A stretch of DNA of 64,000 nucleotides from Glaciimonas soli (GCF_009497155.1 NZ_WINI01000004.1:186001-250000), one strand, 5' to 3'; shown: positions 1 to 11,505, counted from the first letter of the stretch. The notes: generated from the sequence alone by a model not told the origin. A program made the numbers and translations.

Positions 1-2
1 CC

Positions 3-740
3 TGCTATGGCAGTTTGCTAGGCGCGCGCGTCAAGACAGTGATCGCTGAATTGCGTTATCTGACCGACGAACTGAACGCCTTCCGCTCCGGCGATACCGG
101 CCACGTCATTGTTGGCACGCTGATTTCAGCCTCTGCGCGATTGCTGCCGCAGACCATCACTAAACTGAAACAACAGCGCCCCGGCGTGCTGATTACTGTG
201 CGCGAAGGGCCGACCGATCAACTGTTTCCGGCGCTGGCCAGTGGCGAACTCGACATCGTGGTCGGTCGCCTGCCAGAACGTGATTTGCCACTCACCCGCA
301 TGTTCGCTTTTGAGCACACCATGTTGTACAACGAAGCCATGTGCGCGGTGGTCGGTTGCCAGCATCCGCTATTGCAGCGCCCGGATATTCGGCTACCCGA
401 TTTGCTGGAATGGCCTTGGATATTTCCATTACAAGCATCACCAGCTCGCCTCACGGCGGAGCATCTGTTCCTGGATGCCGGCCTCAGCATGCCGATCAAT
501 ATTGTCGAATCACTATCACTGCTCACCAACATCGGCCTCATGCAAGATTCGCCATCGATATCATTAATGCCACGCGATGTTGCCCAACATTTTGCTCGCC
601 TAGGTTTACTGGCGATACTGGATCTTGGGGATCTGGGTAAATTCGGCGATATCGGTTATTCGGTACGCGCCGAACGTGCGCCTACTCCCGCCGCACATTT
701 GTTCATTGAGTGCCTGAAACAAACGGCGGCGGAACGTTAG
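3..740 (+). CDS. LysR-family regulator, 5' end cut by window edge
   Basis: The reading frame is open from base 3, so the N-terminal winged helix-turn-helix lies outside the window. What remains is about 245 residues: the end of the linker helix (AELRYLTDELNAF) and a whole substrate-binding domain starting GHVIVGTLISASARLLP, of the GbpR/GalR-like LysR effector type. LysR proteins bind a small aromatic or sugar-acid effector and switch a nearby operon. It is 228 bp upstream of, and on the same strand as, the nba-type operon, so it is a plausible controller of that operon. The position is inference, since LysR genes are more often divergent from their target. Confidence 0.85.
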   Translation, partial: CYGSLLGARVKTVIAELRYLTDELNAFRSGDTGHVIVGTLISASARLLPQTITKLKQQRPGVLITVREGPTDQLFPALASGELDIVVGRLPERDLPLTRMFAFEHTMLYNEAMCAVVGCQHPLLQRPDIRLPDLLEWPWIFPLQASPARLTAEHLFLDAGLSMPINIVESLSLLTNIGLMQDSPSISLMPRDVAQHFARLGLLAILDLGDLGKFGDIGYSVRAERAPTPAAHLFIECLKQTAAER

Positions 741-859
741 TACGACAACAACATCTCCGTCATTCTGGTACAGATGACGGAGAAAATTACACACATTCAA
801 ACTTGGCCAGCCATCAATTATTGGCATATCCAGATCCCTATATTTCATTATGTTTGATA

Positions 860-887
860 TCTGGCTCTCCCTATACTAGAAGCCAGA
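860..887 (+). promoter_or_regulatory. Inverted repeat over a likely -10 box upstream of nbaE
   Basis: The 228-bp gap before nbaE contains TCTGGCT (860-866), a 14-bp spacer, and AGCCAGA (881-887), a perfect 7-bp dyad. A good -10 hexamer, TATACT (872-877), lies inside the spacer and no good -35 sits 17 bp before it. That is what an activator-dependent promoter looks like. It may be the operator of the upstream LysR regulator, although the classic T-N11-A pattern is not clearly present. The rest of the gap shows nothing recognisable. Confidence 0.4.
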
Positions 888-968
888 CTGACCCGACCGC
901 GCTGCGTATGGCACGCGTAAAGCTCGATAAAAAATCGACAAGGTCATGAGCCATAGGGAGACATAGTT

Positions 969-2438
969 GTGAGTATCAAAGTAGCTAAGCAATTACAGCA
1001 TTTCATCGCTGGCGAATTCATCGCCAGCGAAAAAACATTTAAAAATATTTCACCGGTCGATGGCACCCTGATCGCCGATGTCTGCGAAGCTGATGCAGCC
1101 ACTGTTGATGCCGCAGTGAAGGCTGCCCAAGCCGCACTCAAAGGGCCATGGGGCAAGATGGGTGTACAAGAGCGCGCTGCAGTGCTGCATAAGATCGCCG
1201 ATGGCATACAAGCGCGCTTCGAGGATTTTGTCGCCGCTGAAGTTGCTGATACCGGACGGCCGTTACAGCAGGCACGCACACTCGATATCGCGCGCGGAAT
1301 TGCCAACTTCCGTACCTTTGCCGACCTGGCAAAAACCGCCAATACCGATCTGTTCCAGAGCGATACAGCCGACGGCGCCGGTGCGCTCAATTACACCGTC
1401 CGCAAACCGCTGGGGGTGGTCGGCATCATCTCGCCGTGGAATCTGCCGTTGCTGCTATTCACTTGGAAAGTCGCGCCAGCACTGGCTTGCGGCAATACCG
1501 TCGTCGCCAAGCCATCGGAAGAATCACCGTCTTCGGCCACTCTGCTGGCAGAAGTAATGCGCGATGCAGGTGTTCCGCCCGGCGTATTTAATTTGATCCA
1601 TGGTTTCGGTGGCAATTCTGCTGGCGAATTCCTGACCAAACATCCAGGTATCGACGCCCTCACCTTCACCGGTGAATCAAAAACCGGCAGCACCATCATG
1701 AAAGCAGTCGCTGATGGCATGAAAGAAGTGTCGTTTGAATTGGGCGGGAAGAATGCTGCGGTGGTGTTTGCCGATGCGGATTTCGATGCGGCGGTTGCCG
1801 GTGTAATGCGCTCGTCGTTTACTAATTCAGGTCAAGTCTGTTTGTGCTCAGAGCGGGTTTATGTCGAGCGGGCGATTTTCCCGCGCTTTGTGGCCGTCCT
1901 GAAAGAAAAAACCGAAGCGCTCAAAGTCGGTTATCCCGATGAAGCCAACGTCGACATGGGACCACTGATTTCACACGGCCATCGTGACAAGGTACTGTCT
2001 TATTACAAACTAGCCGAACAGGAAGGTGCCACCGTTGTCACCGGCGGCGCTGTTCCCATCTTTGGCGATATCCGTGACGCTGGCGCTTATGTACAACCAA
2101 CCATCTGGACCGGGCTGCCCGACCATGCACGCTGCGTCACCGAAGAAATTTTTGGGCCGGTATGCCACGTCGCACCGTTCGATAGCGAAGAAGAAGTTAT
2201 CGCGCGCGTCAACGATAGTGATTATGGTTTAGCCTGCGCGTTGTGGACGACCAATCTGGCACGCGCGCATCGTGTCGCGCCCAAGATAGATGCCGGTCTG
2301 GTGTGGGTCAACACCTGGTATCTGCGCGATTTGCGAACACCGTTCGGCGGCGTCAAACAATCCGGCCTGGGTCGTGAAGGTGGCCGCTATTCGCTCGACT
2401 TCTATTCGGAAGTCGTGAATATCTGCATCAAGCTGTAA
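969..2438 (+). CDS. nbaE: 2-aminomuconic 6-semialdehyde dehydrogenase
   Basis: NAD-dependent aldehyde dehydrogenase, 489 aa, full length. It should oxidise 2-aminomuconate 6-semialdehyde, made by NbaD, to 2-aminomuconate. Visible catalytic residues are Asn158 (PWNLP), Glu257 (FELGGK) and Cys291 (NSGQVCLC), in the class of AmnC and 2-hydroxymuconic-semialdehyde dehydrogenase. The start is GTG at 969, 8 nt after AGGGAG (955-960). It is the first gene of the operon. Protein family alone would not separate it from hydroxymuconic-semialdehyde dehydrogenases; the aminomuconate assignment rests on the neighbouring HAO and ACMSD genes. Confidence 0.9.
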   Translation: MSIKVAKQLQHFIAGEFIASEKTFKNISPVDGTLIADVCEADAATVDAAVKAAQAALKGPWGKMGVQERAAVLHKIADGIQARFEDFVAAEVADTGRPLQQARTLDIARGIANFRTFADLAKTANTDLFQSDTADGAGALNYTVRKPLGVVGIISPWNLPLLLFTWKVAPALACGNTVVAKPSEESPSSATLLAEVMRDAGVPPGVFNLIHGFGGNSAGEFLTKHPGIDALTFTGESKTGSTIMKAVADGMKEVSFELGGKNAAVVFADADFDAAVAGVMRSSFTNSGQVCLCSERVYVERAIFPRFVAVLKEKTEALKVGYPDEANVDMGPLISHGHRDKVLSYYKLAEQEGATVVTGGAVPIFGDIRDAGAYVQPTIWTGLPDHARCVTEEIFGPVCHVAPFDSEEEVIARVNDSDYGLACALWTTNLARAHRVAPKIDAGLVWVNTWYLRDLRTPFGGVKQSGLGREGGRYSLDFYSEVVNICIKL

Positions 2439-2451
2439 GGCTGGACTAGCC

Positions 2452-2850
2452 ATGACAAACAACCATCGTTTGTGCATTCAGTCAGCCGCGATTCCCGCAC
2501 CGCGCTTTCATTACAGTCCCTGCGTGCAGATCGGATCATTAGTTCAGGTATCCGGCATGATCGCTCTCGACCCGCTCACCGGCCAGCTAGTGAGCGGTGG
2601 TGTCGGAGCCGAAACTGCATGCATTCTGGCTAATCTGCAACGTGCATTGGCCGACTACAAGGTCAGCTTGAACGACTTGTTGATTGCCAGGATTTTCACA
2701 ACACGTTTTGAGGCATTTGCAGAAATCAATGCGGCATGGGAAGCGGTATTTAGCGGCGATCTGAACCCGCCAGCGCGTACCAGCGTCGGCGTCAGCGCCC
2801 TACCGCTAGGTGCCAGCGTAGAAATCGAATTCACTTTTGTTCAATCTTAG
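2452..2850 (+). CDS. nbaX: RidA/YjgF-family protein (NbaX-like)
   Basis: Small RidA-superfamily protein of 132 aa, starting 13 bp after nbaE. It keeps the C-terminal signature [20 protein letters not shown], whose arginine binds the carboxylate of imine or enamine substrates in RidA proteins. The operon carries a second RidA member (nbaF) further down that matches the known 2-aminomuconate deaminases better. This one may therefore assist in enamine/imine hydrolysis or protect PLP enzymes, or be a redundant deaminase. Its position between nbaE and nbaH matches the nba order recalled from Pseudomonas fluorescens KU-7. The exact function is unknown. Confidence 0.75.
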   Translation: MTNNHRLCIQSAAIPAPRFHYSPCVQIGSLVQVSGMIALDPLTGQLVSGGVGAETACILANLQRALADYKVSLNDLLIARIFTTRFEAFAEINAAWEAVFSGDLNPPARTSVGVSALPLGASVEIEFTFVQS

Positions 2851-2857
2851 AGGACGT

Positions 2858-3646
2858 ATGAATAACATTATTGAACAGGCCGCCGACCGTCTCTGGCAAG
2901 CCCACATAGACCACCAACCGTGCGCGCCGGTACATGATCTGATAGGGCTGACGGATATTGATGCCGCCTACGCCGTGCAACAAATAAACACCCAACGCCG
3001 GTTGCAACAAGGCCGCCGTTTAGTCGGTCGCAAGATCGGCCTGACCTCAAAGGCGGTACAAAAGCAGTTAGGTGTTGATCAGCCGGATTTTGGCATGCTG
3101 TTCGCTGACATGTGCGTCGTCGATGGCGAGCCGATTGACATTGCGCGCATCTTGCAACCCAAGATTGAAGCCGAAATTGCATTGATAATCGAACGCCCGC
3201 TAATCCACGCCAAACATACCGTTGCTGACATTATCAACGCCACTGCCTACGCGTTACCGGCGTTGGAAATCGTCGGCAGCCGTGTCGCCAACTGGGATAT
3301 CAAACTAACCGATACCATCGCCGACAATGCCTCCAGCGGCCTGTTCGCACTTGGGTCGCGGCCAGTCAAACTGGCTGACTTCGACATCATCAATTGCGGC
3401 ATGCTGATGGAACGCCGTGGCGATCAGGTTTCGATTGGCGCTGGTGCAGCCTGCCTTGGCAATCCGCTGTACGCAGCAGTCTGGCTGGCCGATGTGATGG
3501 TGCGTTTTGGCCAGCCTTTGCAACCGGGCGACATCATCATGACCGGCGCGTTGGGACCGATGGTAGTCGCCGCTGCAGGTGATGTATTTGAAGCGCACAT
3601 CGAAGGCTTGGGGCGCGTCAGCGCTGCCTTCGCTCCGACCCGCTAA
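2858..3646 (+). CDS. nbaH: 2-oxopent-4-enoate hydratase
   Basis: Member of the MhpD/DmpE hydratase-decarboxylase superfamily, 262 aa. It adds water to 2-oxopent-4-enoate to give 4-hydroxy-2-oxovalerate. The stretch [20 protein letters not shown] and the acidic metal-binding segment around [11 protein letters not shown] are typical of MhpD-type hydratases, not DmpH-type decarboxylases. An upstream in-frame start exists inside nbaX, but the ATG at 2858, just after GAGGA (2850-2854), is the sensible start and leaves a 7-bp gap. In the meta pathway it normally forms a complex with the decarboxylase, here NbaG. Confidence 0.88.
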   Translation: MNNIIEQAADRLWQAHIDHQPCAPVHDLIGLTDIDAAYAVQQINTQRRLQQGRRLVGRKIGLTSKAVQKQLGVDQPDFGMLFADMCVVDGEPIDIARILQPKIEAEIALIIERPLIHAKHTVADIINATAYALPALEIVGSRVANWDIKLTDTIADNASSGLFALGSRPVKLADFDIINCGMLMERRGDQVSIGAGAACLGNPLYAAVWLADVMVRFGQPLQPGDIIMTGALGPMVVAAAGDVFEAHIEGLGRVSAAFAPTR

Positions 3647-3668
3647 CGATCTCAAAACAGGATAGAAA

Positions 3669-4625
3669 ATGAACCAAAACCAGCATGATGACCAACGCAT
3701 CAAAGTAGCCATCATCGGTTCCGGCAATATCGGTACCGATTTGATGATCAAGGTGCTGCGCAACGCCAAACATTTGGCTATGGGTGCGATGGTCGGTATC
3801 GATCCGCAATCCGATGGCCTGGCACGTGCTGCGCGCATGGGAGTCGCCACTACCCATGAAGGCATAGAGGGCTTGACCCGCCTGCCAGGTTTCAGCGACA
3901 TCAAAATCGCCTTCGACGCCACCTCTGCCGGTGCCCATGCAGAGCACAATCGGATATTGCAACAACATAGTATTCAGGTGATCGATCTGACACCTGCCGC
4001 CATCGGCCCTTATGTTGTTCCGGTCGTCAACCTGCAAGAACATCTGAACAGCCCCAACATCAACATGGTCACTTGCGGTGGTCAAGCGACGATCCCGATG
4101 GTGCGGGCCGTATCGCGCGTAGCCAAAGTTCATTACGCCGAGATCATTGCCTCTATCGCCAGTAAATCTGCTGGCCCCGGTACCCGCGCCAACATCGACG
4201 AATTCACCGAAACCACTGCCAAGGCGATAGTCAGCGTCGGTGGTGCAGAGCGTGGCAAAGCCATCATCGTCATGAATCCGGCAGAGCCACCGCTGATGAT
4301 GCGCGACACGGTGTTTTGTCTGGCCGATGCGGATGCCGATGAAGAAACCATACGCACATCGATCGAAGAAATGGTGCGCGATGTTGCTGCTTACGTACCC
4401 GGTTATCGCCTCAAACAACAAGTGCAGTTTGACCGGATTCCGGCGGATCAGCCGTTGAATATTCCTGGGCTCGGAAAACTTGCCGGACTCAAGGTCTCGA
4501 TCTTTCTCGAAGTTGAAGGTGCAGCGCATTACCTGCCTGCCTATGCCGGCAATCTGGATATCATGACCTCAGCAGCGCTGGCAGCGGCCGAGCACATTGC
4601 GGCTGGTTACAGCAACACAAAATAA
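3669..4625 (+). CDS. nbaJ: Acetaldehyde dehydrogenase (acylating)
   Basis: CoA-acylating acetaldehyde dehydrogenase of the MhpF/DmpF/BphJ family, 318 aa, converting acetaldehyde to acetyl-CoA with NAD. The N-terminus has the dinucleotide-binding loop [10 protein letters not shown], and the catalytic cysteine is Cys136 in [17 protein letters not shown] (3659-3662) precedes the ATG. In this family the enzyme forms a channelling complex with the aldolase, and the aldolase gene follows directly, its AAGGA ribosome site overlapping this stop codon. Complete by length. Confidence 0.93.
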   Translation: MNQNQHDDQRIKVAIIGSGNIGTDLMIKVLRNAKHLAMGAMVGIDPQSDGLARAARMGVATTHEGIEGLTRLPGFSDIKIAFDATSAGAHAEHNRILQQHSIQVIDLTPAAIGPYVVPVVNLQEHLNSPNINMVTCGGQATIPMVRAVSRVAKVHYAEIIASIASKSAGPGTRANIDEFTETTAKAIVSVGGAERGKAIIVMNPAEPPLMMRDTVFCLADADADEETIRTSIEEMVRDVAAYVPGYRLKQQVQFDRIPADQPLNIPGLGKLAGLKVSIFLEVEGAAHYLPAYAGNLDIMTSAALAAAEHIAAGYSNTK

Positions 4626-4637
4626 GGAATATCTCTC

Positions 4638-5666
4638 ATGACTCCGAATAAGAAAATATATATTTCCGACGTCACGCTGCGTGATGGCATGCATGCGATT
4701 CGTCATCAATATTCGATTGCACAGGCGGTGGCAATTGCCAAGGCGCTTGATGCAGCCAAGGTCGACAGCATTGAAGTCGCGCATGGCGATGGCCTGAGCG
4801 GTTCTAGTTTCAATTACGGTTTTGGTGCGCATACCGATCTGGAATGGATAGAAGCGGTTGCCGAAGTATTGCAACACGCACGGGTAGCAACATTGCTGTT
4901 GCCGGGCATTGGCACGCTGCACGATCTGAACGCAGCTTACTCGGCGGGCGCTCGTACCGTTCGCGTCGCCACCCATTGCACCGAAGCAGACATTTCAAAA
5001 CAACATATCGAACACGCCCGAAAACTGGGCATGGACACGGTCGGCTTTCTGATGATGTCGCACATGACCACGCCGAACGCATTGGCGCAGCAAGCCAAAC
5101 TCATGGAATCCTACGGCGCGGAATGTATTTATGTGGTCGATTCCGGCGGTGCATTGTCGATGAGTGATGTGGCCGAGCGCTTCAAGGCATTCAAGGATGT
5201 GCTCAAACCAGAAACCCAAACCGGCATGCATGCGCATCACAATCTGGCGCTTGGCGTGGCTAATTCCATCGTCGCGGTGGAACATGGTTGCGACCGCGTC
5301 GATGCTTCTCTGGCGGGCATGGGCGCTGGCGCCGGTAATGCGCCGCTGGAAGTATTTATCGCGGCAATCGATCGCATGGGTTGGCAGCATGGCAACGATT
5401 TGTTCACGCTGATGGACGCCGCCGATGACTTGGTGCGGCCATTACAAGACAGACCGGTGCGCGTCGATCGCGAAACGCTGGCACTCGGGTACGCTGGTGT
5501 TTATTCCAGTTTCTTGCGTCACGCTGAGGCCGCATCCAAACGTTATGGGATTGCGGCGGTCGATATTCTGGTTGAGCTAGGACGTCGCCGCATGGTCGGT
5601 GGTCAGGAAGACATGATTGTCGACGTCGCTCTCGATCTGATCAAGCAACGCGGGGTGCCAGCATGA
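4638..5666 (+). CDS. nbaI: 4-hydroxy-2-oxovalerate aldolase
   Basis: DmpG/MhpE/BphI-type class II pyruvate aldolase, 342 aa. It cleaves 4-hydroxy-2-oxovalerate into pyruvate and acetaldehyde. The active-site strand [12 protein letters not shown] gives Arg15, Asp16 and His19, and the metal-binding pair GMHAHHN gives His198 and His200. AAGGA (4624-4628) sits 9 nt before the ATG. The 3' end overlaps the start of nbaG by four bases (ATGA), indicating translational coupling. It should partner with the acylating dehydrogenase encoded immediately upstream so that acetaldehyde is passed on without release. Confidence 0.93.
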   Translation: MTPNKKIYISDVTLRDGMHAIRHQYSIAQAVAIAKALDAAKVDSIEVAHGDGLSGSSFNYGFGAHTDLEWIEAVAEVLQHARVATLLLPGIGTLHDLNAAYSAGARTVRVATHCTEADISKQHIEHARKLGMDTVGFLMMSHMTTPNALAQQAKLMESYGAECIYVVDSGGALSMSDVAERFKAFKDVLKPETQTGMHAHHNLALGVANSIVAVEHGCDRVDASLAGMGAGAGNAPLEVFIAAIDRMGWQHGNDLFTLMDAADDLVRPLQDRPVRVDRETLALGYAGVYSSFLRHAEAASKRYGIAAVDILVELGRRRMVGGQEDMIVDVALDLIKQRGVPA

Positions 5667-6448
5667 TTGCCGCCGGCCTGCAAGCGCTGGCGACCACGCT
5701 CGACCGTGCCGCCATGGATCGCACTGAGATCGATCAACTCACGCCGCAACATGGATTTACGCTAGCGCAGGCCTATCAGATTCAGCACGCCTCGATAGCC
5801 CATCGTCATCAGCGCGGTGAACAACCGATTGGTATCAAACTCGGCTTCACCAGTCGCGCAAAAATGGTGCAGATGGGCGTCGATAGTTTGATCTGGGGTT
5901 TACTGACCGATGCGATGTTGCGCGAAGACGGCGGCATGGTTGATCTGGCCGATTTCATTCATCCACGGGTGGAACCGGAAGTCTGCTTTTTGACGCGTCG
6001 TGTGATTGACCGCCCATTAACTTTGCTGGAAGCCGCCAACTATCTGGAAGCCGTGGCACCAGCGATGGAAATTATTGATTCGCGCTATCGCAATTTCAAA
6101 TTCACGTTGGAAGATGTGGTGGCAGACAACTGCTCGTCGGCAGCGCTGGTCGTCGGTACTTTCTCCGACAATTTGCGTGGACTGCTTAATTGCGGCGTGG
6201 CGATGCGCTTTAACGGCCACGCGGTGCAACTGGGCAGTACCGGCGCGATACTCGGCAATCCATTGCGCAGTATCGTTCAAGCATCACAATTGCTGACCCA
6301 GAACGAAATGGTATTACCAGCCGGTTCCTTGATCATGGCCGGTGCCGCCACTGCAGCCGAGGCCCTCACACCAGGACTGCATGTATCGACTGACATTAGC
6401 GGACTTGGGCGGGTCGAATTCTTTACTGCGGCAGGAGAACATCAATGA
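5663..6448 (+). CDS. nbaG: 4-oxalocrotonate decarboxylase
   Basis: DmpH/XylI-like decarboxylase, 261 aa, of the same superfamily as NbaH. It turns 2-oxohex-3-enedioate (4-oxalocrotonate) into 2-oxopent-4-enoate. [18 protein letters not shown] and the metal-ligand region [10 protein letters not shown] are closer to DmpH/XylI than to the MhpD hydratases, which is why this is called the decarboxylase. Start and stop overlap the neighbours by four bases on both sides (ATGA), so expression is tightly coupled. No tautomerase (4-OT) gene is present; the aminomuconate route does not need one in the same way as catechol cleavage. Confidence 0.87.
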   Translation: MIAAGLQALATTLDRAAMDRTEIDQLTPQHGFTLAQAYQIQHASIAHRHQRGEQPIGIKLGFTSRAKMVQMGVDSLIWGLLTDAMLREDGGMVDLADFIHPRVEPEVCFLTRRVIDRPLTLLEAANYLEAVAPAMEIIDSRYRNFKFTLEDVVADNCSSAALVVGTFSDNLRGLLNCGVAMRFNGHAVQLGSTGAILGNPLRSIVQASQLLTQNEMVLPAGSLIMAGAATAAEALTPGLHVSTDISGLGRVEFFTAAGEHQ

Positions 6449-6876
6449 ACAAGGTCGTCAATCCCACTCAGGCCATCGTTGTCTCTGGCAAAGCGCAGCC
6501 GCGCGGAAAATTCCCGCACATCAAACGCGCGGGAGACTTTTTGTTCATCTCCGGTACCAGTTCACGCCGCCCGGATAATTCTTTTGTCGGTGTCGAAGTC
6601 GATGCCATGGGCACTACCAAGCTCGACATACAGGCGCAAACCCGTGCGGTCATCGAGAATATGCGTGACATTCTTATGAGTGCCGATGCCGCCTTGTCAG
6701 ACATCGTCGAAATTTCCACTTTTCTGGTCAACATGAACGATTTCGGTGGTTACAACACGATCTATGGAGAATACTTCGATATCGACGGACCGACCCGTAC
6801 CACCGTCGCCGTGCATCAATTGCCGCATCCGCATTTGCTGATTGAAATCAAGGCGATTGCCTATAAACCGCTATAA
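6445..6876 (+). CDS. nbaF: 2-aminomuconate deaminase (RidA family)
   Basis: RidA-superfamily protein of 143 aa, a close match in length and layout to AmnD/NbaF-type 2-aminomuconate deaminases. It hydrolyses the enamine of 2-aminomuconate to give 4-oxalocrotonate and ammonia. Segments supporting the family are [16 protein letters not shown] near residue 32, [18 protein letters not shown] near 90, and the arginine motif [25 protein letters not shown] at the C-terminus. It overlaps nbaG by ATGA. The deaminase role follows from family and pathway position; RidA paralogues are easily confused. Confidence 0.85.
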   Translation: MNKVVNPTQAIVVSGKAQPRGKFPHIKRAGDFLFISGTSSRRPDNSFVGVEVDAMGTTKLDIQAQTRAVIENMRDILMSADAALSDIVEISTFLVNMNDFGGYNTIYGEYFDIDGPTRTTVAVHQLPHPHLLIEIKAIAYKPL

Positions 6877-8504
<1,628 letters not shown>

Positions 8505-8590
8505 ACGGAATACTTCCGCTCAGCGTAACACCTTTACATATCCCGGCATTCCGGGCAAAACAATTATAAAAATTCACCAGGAGATAGATC

Positions 8591-10024
8591 ATGACGCATA
8601 GCAGCGATCATTTTCAGAAGGTAGTCGATCAGGAAAAAGGACTGCAACGCAGTCTGAGTAGTTCGCAGATGTCGATGATTGCCATTGGCGGTGCCATCGG
8701 TACCGGTTTGTTTTTGAGCAGTGGATTTGCAATTGGTTTTGCCGGACCCAGCGTCCTGATCAGTTATGCCATCGGCGCTGTGATTGCTTTGCTGTTGATG
8801 GGCTGCCTGGCGGAGATGACTGTCGCGCATCCGACTTCGGGTTCCTTCGGTGCCTATGCTGGTTATTACGTCAGTCCCTGGGCTGGTTTCATGGTGCGCT
8901 ATGCGTATTGGGCTTCCATCGTTTTGGCAATCGGGGCCGAAGTGACCGCAGTGGCACTCTACATGCAGTACTGGTTTCCCAGCTCGCCATCGTGGGTGTG
9001 GATAGTCCTGTTTTCCGGTGGTCTGATTGCCGTCAACGCGCTCAGCGTGAATATTTTTGGGACGGTCGAATACTGGTTTTCTGCAATCAAGATCGCTGCA
9101 ATTGTCGGTTTCATTCTGTTCGGTGCTTACATCGTCTACGGTGCACCAACCAGCAGTCCTATCGGCTTCAAAAACTACACCGATCATGGCGGCTTCTTTC
9201 CCAAAGGCTTATGGGGAACCTGGGTGGCGGTGATTGTCTCCATCTTCAGTTACCTGAGCATCGAAATGATCGCGGTCGCGGCCGGCGAAGCCAAGGAACC
9301 GGAAAAAGCCATCACACAGGCGTTCCGCGCTGCGATGGTGCGCCTGGTGGTGTTCTACATGCTGACATTGGCATTGATGCTGGCAATCGTACCGTGGTCA
9401 GCCGCCGGCACCGACAAAAGCCCATTCGTCAAGGTGATGGAAGCGGTACATATTGCAGGCGCGCCGGGCTTAATCAATTTCGTGATCTTGATCGCAGCGT
9501 TGTCAGCCATGAATAGCCAGCTATATATCACTACCCGCATGATGTTCAGCCTGTCGCGCGCCGGCTATGCCTCGCCACGCTTCGGTAAAATCAACAAACG
9601 CGGCGTTCCGGTACAAGCATTGGCGTTATCCTGCATCGGGATTGCACTGGCGACCGGCCTCAGCATTCTATATCCACGCGCTTCGTTCACCTTGATGATG
9701 GCGGTCTCGATGTTCGGCGCGATGTTCACCTGGCTGATGATTTTCGTTACCCATTATTGCTTCCGCCGCCGTTGGATCAAAGAAGGCGGCAAGCAACTGG
9801 CGTTTCGCATGTGGGGTTTTCCGGTGCTGACTTTGCTGGGCGCAGCACTGATGCTGGCAATCATGGTGACAACGTTATTTACCAATGAATTCAAGGCTAC
9901 CTTGTTATCGGGAATTCCTTTTGTTGCGGTCCTGAGTGTGGTGTATTACCTTTGCTATCGCAAACCTGAAGCTGGCGAATTGACGCAGCAGGCAATTGCT
10001 GGTGAGGTTGAAACGCTGACGTAA
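8591..10024 (+). CDS. APC-family amino-acid permease (AAT type)
   Basis: Cytoplasmic-membrane amino-acid/proton symporter of 477 aa with about 12 hydrophobic segments. The first helix has the AAT-family signature SMIAIGGAIGTGLFLSSG, and the later stretch AAGEAKEPEKAITQAFR is the conserved loop of GABA, lysine and aromatic permeases. AGGAG (8579-8583) is correctly spaced. It follows nbaD by 86 bp on the same strand and probably ends the operon, so import of tryptophan, kynurenine, anthranilate-like compounds or another amino acid feeding this route is a reasonable guess. The substrate cannot be read from sequence. Confidence 0.85.
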   Translation: MTHSSDHFQKVVDQEKGLQRSLSSSQMSMIAIGGAIGTGLFLSSGFAIGFAGPSVLISYAIGAVIALLLMGCLAEMTVAHPTSGSFGAYAGYYVSPWAGFMVRYAYWASIVLAIGAEVTAVALYMQYWFPSSPSWVWIVLFSGGLIAVNALSVNIFGTVEYWFSAIKIAAIVGFILFGAYIVYGAPTSSPIGFKNYTDHGGFFPKGLWGTWVAVIVSIFSYLSIEMIAVAAGEAKEPEKAITQAFRAAMVRLVVFYMLTLALMLAIVPWSAAGTDKSPFVKVMEAVHIAGAPGLINFVILIAALSAMNSQLYITTRMMFSLSRAGYASPRFGKINKRGVPVQALALSCIGIALATGLSILYPRASFTLMMAVSMFGAMFTWLMIFVTHYCFRRRWIKEGGKQLAFRMWGFPVLTLLGAALMLAIMVTTLFTNEFKATLLSGIPFVAVLSVVYYLCYRKPEAGELTQQAIAGEVETLT

Positions 10025-10070
10025 ATAAAGATGTAATTAGCAATCCATTCAAAATCTTCTTATCGAAATT

Positions 10071-10112
10071 ATCGCTGCCTTTCTCCCGCAGGTGGGGGAG
10101 AAAGGCAGCGAT
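10071..10112. repeat. 17-bp-stem hairpin after the nba operon
   Basis: Arms 10071-10087 and 10096-10112 are perfectly complementary over 17 bp with an 8-base loop, core TTTCTCCC-gcaggtgg-GGGAGAAA. No T-run follows, so it is a REP-like repeat or a weak terminator. Similar cores occur at 21561 and 54584. The rest of the 464-bp gap to the next gene holds a split dRS3-like repeat (10341-10456) and no convincing gene. Confidence 0.6.
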
Positions 10113-10340
10113 ACTCATCTGTTTCACTCTTAGCGTCAATCTCTTAACTTCTGCACGAAAAGGTGGCTATGTCAGCTTGCTGCTTAAAGCATGGCTAGCC
10201 CGGCAACTGTGTGATCGAAAGTGCATTCCAGAACATCAACGTTGTGTGCATTGAAAATCAAGTGGAGTATCTGATCTAAACAATGCGCAATGTGGAATGT
10301 AGAATATCAACGCTTCCCACATACATCCGTAATCACTCCA

Positions 10341-10456
10341 TCGTCATTTCCGCGAACGCGGGGATCCAAGTTACGATCTTAATAACGTAAAGGAGAACCC
10401 TTCCCTCTTTGCCTTTCGGAAAATGGATTCCCGCGTTCGCGGGAATGACGGTGATG
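10341..10456. repeat. dRS3-like bipartite repeat, split copy
   Basis: The half CGTCATTTCCGCGAACGCGG (from 10342) is mirrored by an inverted half ending CCCGCGTTCGCGGGAATGACG at 10428-10450. About 40 bp of unrelated sequence sits between them, whereas other copies have a spacer of roughly 15-25 bp. It is one of six or more copies of this family in the window. Confidence 0.7.
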
Positions 10457-10488
10457 GGTACGTAACATCAGCAAATAAAAGGAAATTT

Positions 10489-11106
10489 ATGTATAGAGGC
10501 GAACGTTTCAACGGTTATAGCCATCTGATTGGCGCAATATTTTCGGTTGCCGGCATGGTGGCGCTGATTGTTTATGCCAGCCTTTACAACGATGCCTGGA
10601 AAATTGTCAGTGCCGCTATTTATGGCAGTACGCTGGTTTTGCTCTATACCATTTCAACGCTTTATCACAGTCTGCAAGGCCGGGCTAAAGCCGTCTTTCA
10701 GAAGCTGGATCACTGTTCGATTTATCTGTTGATTGCGGGTAGTTACACGCCGTTTGCGCTGGTAACCTTACGCGGTCCATGGGGCTGGACACTGTTTGGC
10801 GTAAATTGGGGCTTGGCTATTATTGGCATTGTGCAGGAGCTGTGGATAGGCAAGCGCACACGTTTTTTTTCGTTGTTGATCTATGTGCTGATGGGCTGGC
10901 TGATTCTATTCGCCTTTAAACCTTTGATGGCGGCACTGCCGCCTGCTGGACTTTATTGGCTGGCAGCAGGTGGATTGGCTTATACCGCTGGGATAGGTTT
11001 TTTTCTGTTTGATGAAAAAGTCAGGCACTTTCATGGCATCTGGCATCTGTTTGTACTGGCAGGCAGCATTTGCCAGTTCATCAGCATTCTGGTGTACGTA
11101 GGATAA
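10489..11106 (+). CDS. Hemolysin III / PAQR-family membrane protein
   Basis: YqfA/HlyIII-type inner-membrane protein of 205 aa with seven hydrophobic segments. Family motifs are NGYSHLIGA at the N-terminus, the histidine in STLYHS, DHCSIYLLIAGSYTPF, and the C-terminal FHGIWHLFVLAGS; these His/Asp residues form the metal site of PAQR-type hydrolases. The longer open frame upstream runs into a dispersed repeat, so the ATG at 10489 after AAAAGGA is chosen. Bacterial members have been linked to membrane fluidity homeostasis; the haemolysin name is historical. Confidence 0.88.
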   Translation: MYRGERFNGYSHLIGAIFSVAGMVALIVYASLYNDAWKIVSAAIYGSTLVLLYTISTLYHSLQGRAKAVFQKLDHCSIYLLIAGSYTPFALVTLRGPWGWTLFGVNWGLAIIGIVQELWIGKRTRFFSLLIYVLMGWLILFAFKPLMAALPPAGLYWLAAGGLAYTAGIGFFLFDEKVRHFHGIWHLFVLAGSICQFISILVYVG

Positions 11107-11137
11107 AGTCCAATAATAGATTACAGCACCGGTATCA

Positions 11138-11449
11138 TCATTGCTTATTTGTCGCATTCAAACCCATCACCCAATGGGCAAATCTGTCAGCCTCTGCCGG
11201 TGTCAAGCCGACGTTGGCTGGCATTGCAGCACTGCCCCATTTGCCTTGACTCCCCTCAAGCATGCTTTTCTTTAATTTTTCGATTGCTTGCTGATCGTCC
11301 TTATAGCGAGCGGCGACTTCACGAAATGGCGGGCCTACCAGCTTGGCAGTCAGGGTATGGCATGCGCGGCAGGTGTCTTCGGTTGCGGCGGCTGCGTGAC
11401 CGCCAGTTAACGCCAGCACTAACATCATCATGGAATAGTGCATTTTCAT
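11138..11449 (-). CDS. Secreted monohaem cytochrome c
   Basis: Small class I c-type cytochrome, 103 aa. The signal peptide (MKMHYSMMMLVLALTGGHAAA) leads straight to the haem motif CRACH; the distal Met ligand is probably in SAAMPANVG. It resembles the c551/c552 group of periplasmic electron carriers. It lies downstream of the LVIVD-repeat gene on the same strand, but a strong terminator (11506-11541) separates the two, so it may have its own promoter. Convergent with the hemolysin-III gene. Electron donor and acceptor are unknown. Confidence 0.88.
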   Translation of the reverse strand: MKMHYSMMMLVLALTGGHAAAATEDTCRACHTLTAKLVGPPFREVAARYKDDQQAIEKLKKSMLEGSQGKWGSAAMPANVGLTPAEADRFAHWVMGLNATNKQ

Positions 11450-11505
11450 ATTTCATCTCTCTGATTGATTGAATTAATGCTGCAGATGAAACTTAACTCA
11501 GCATG

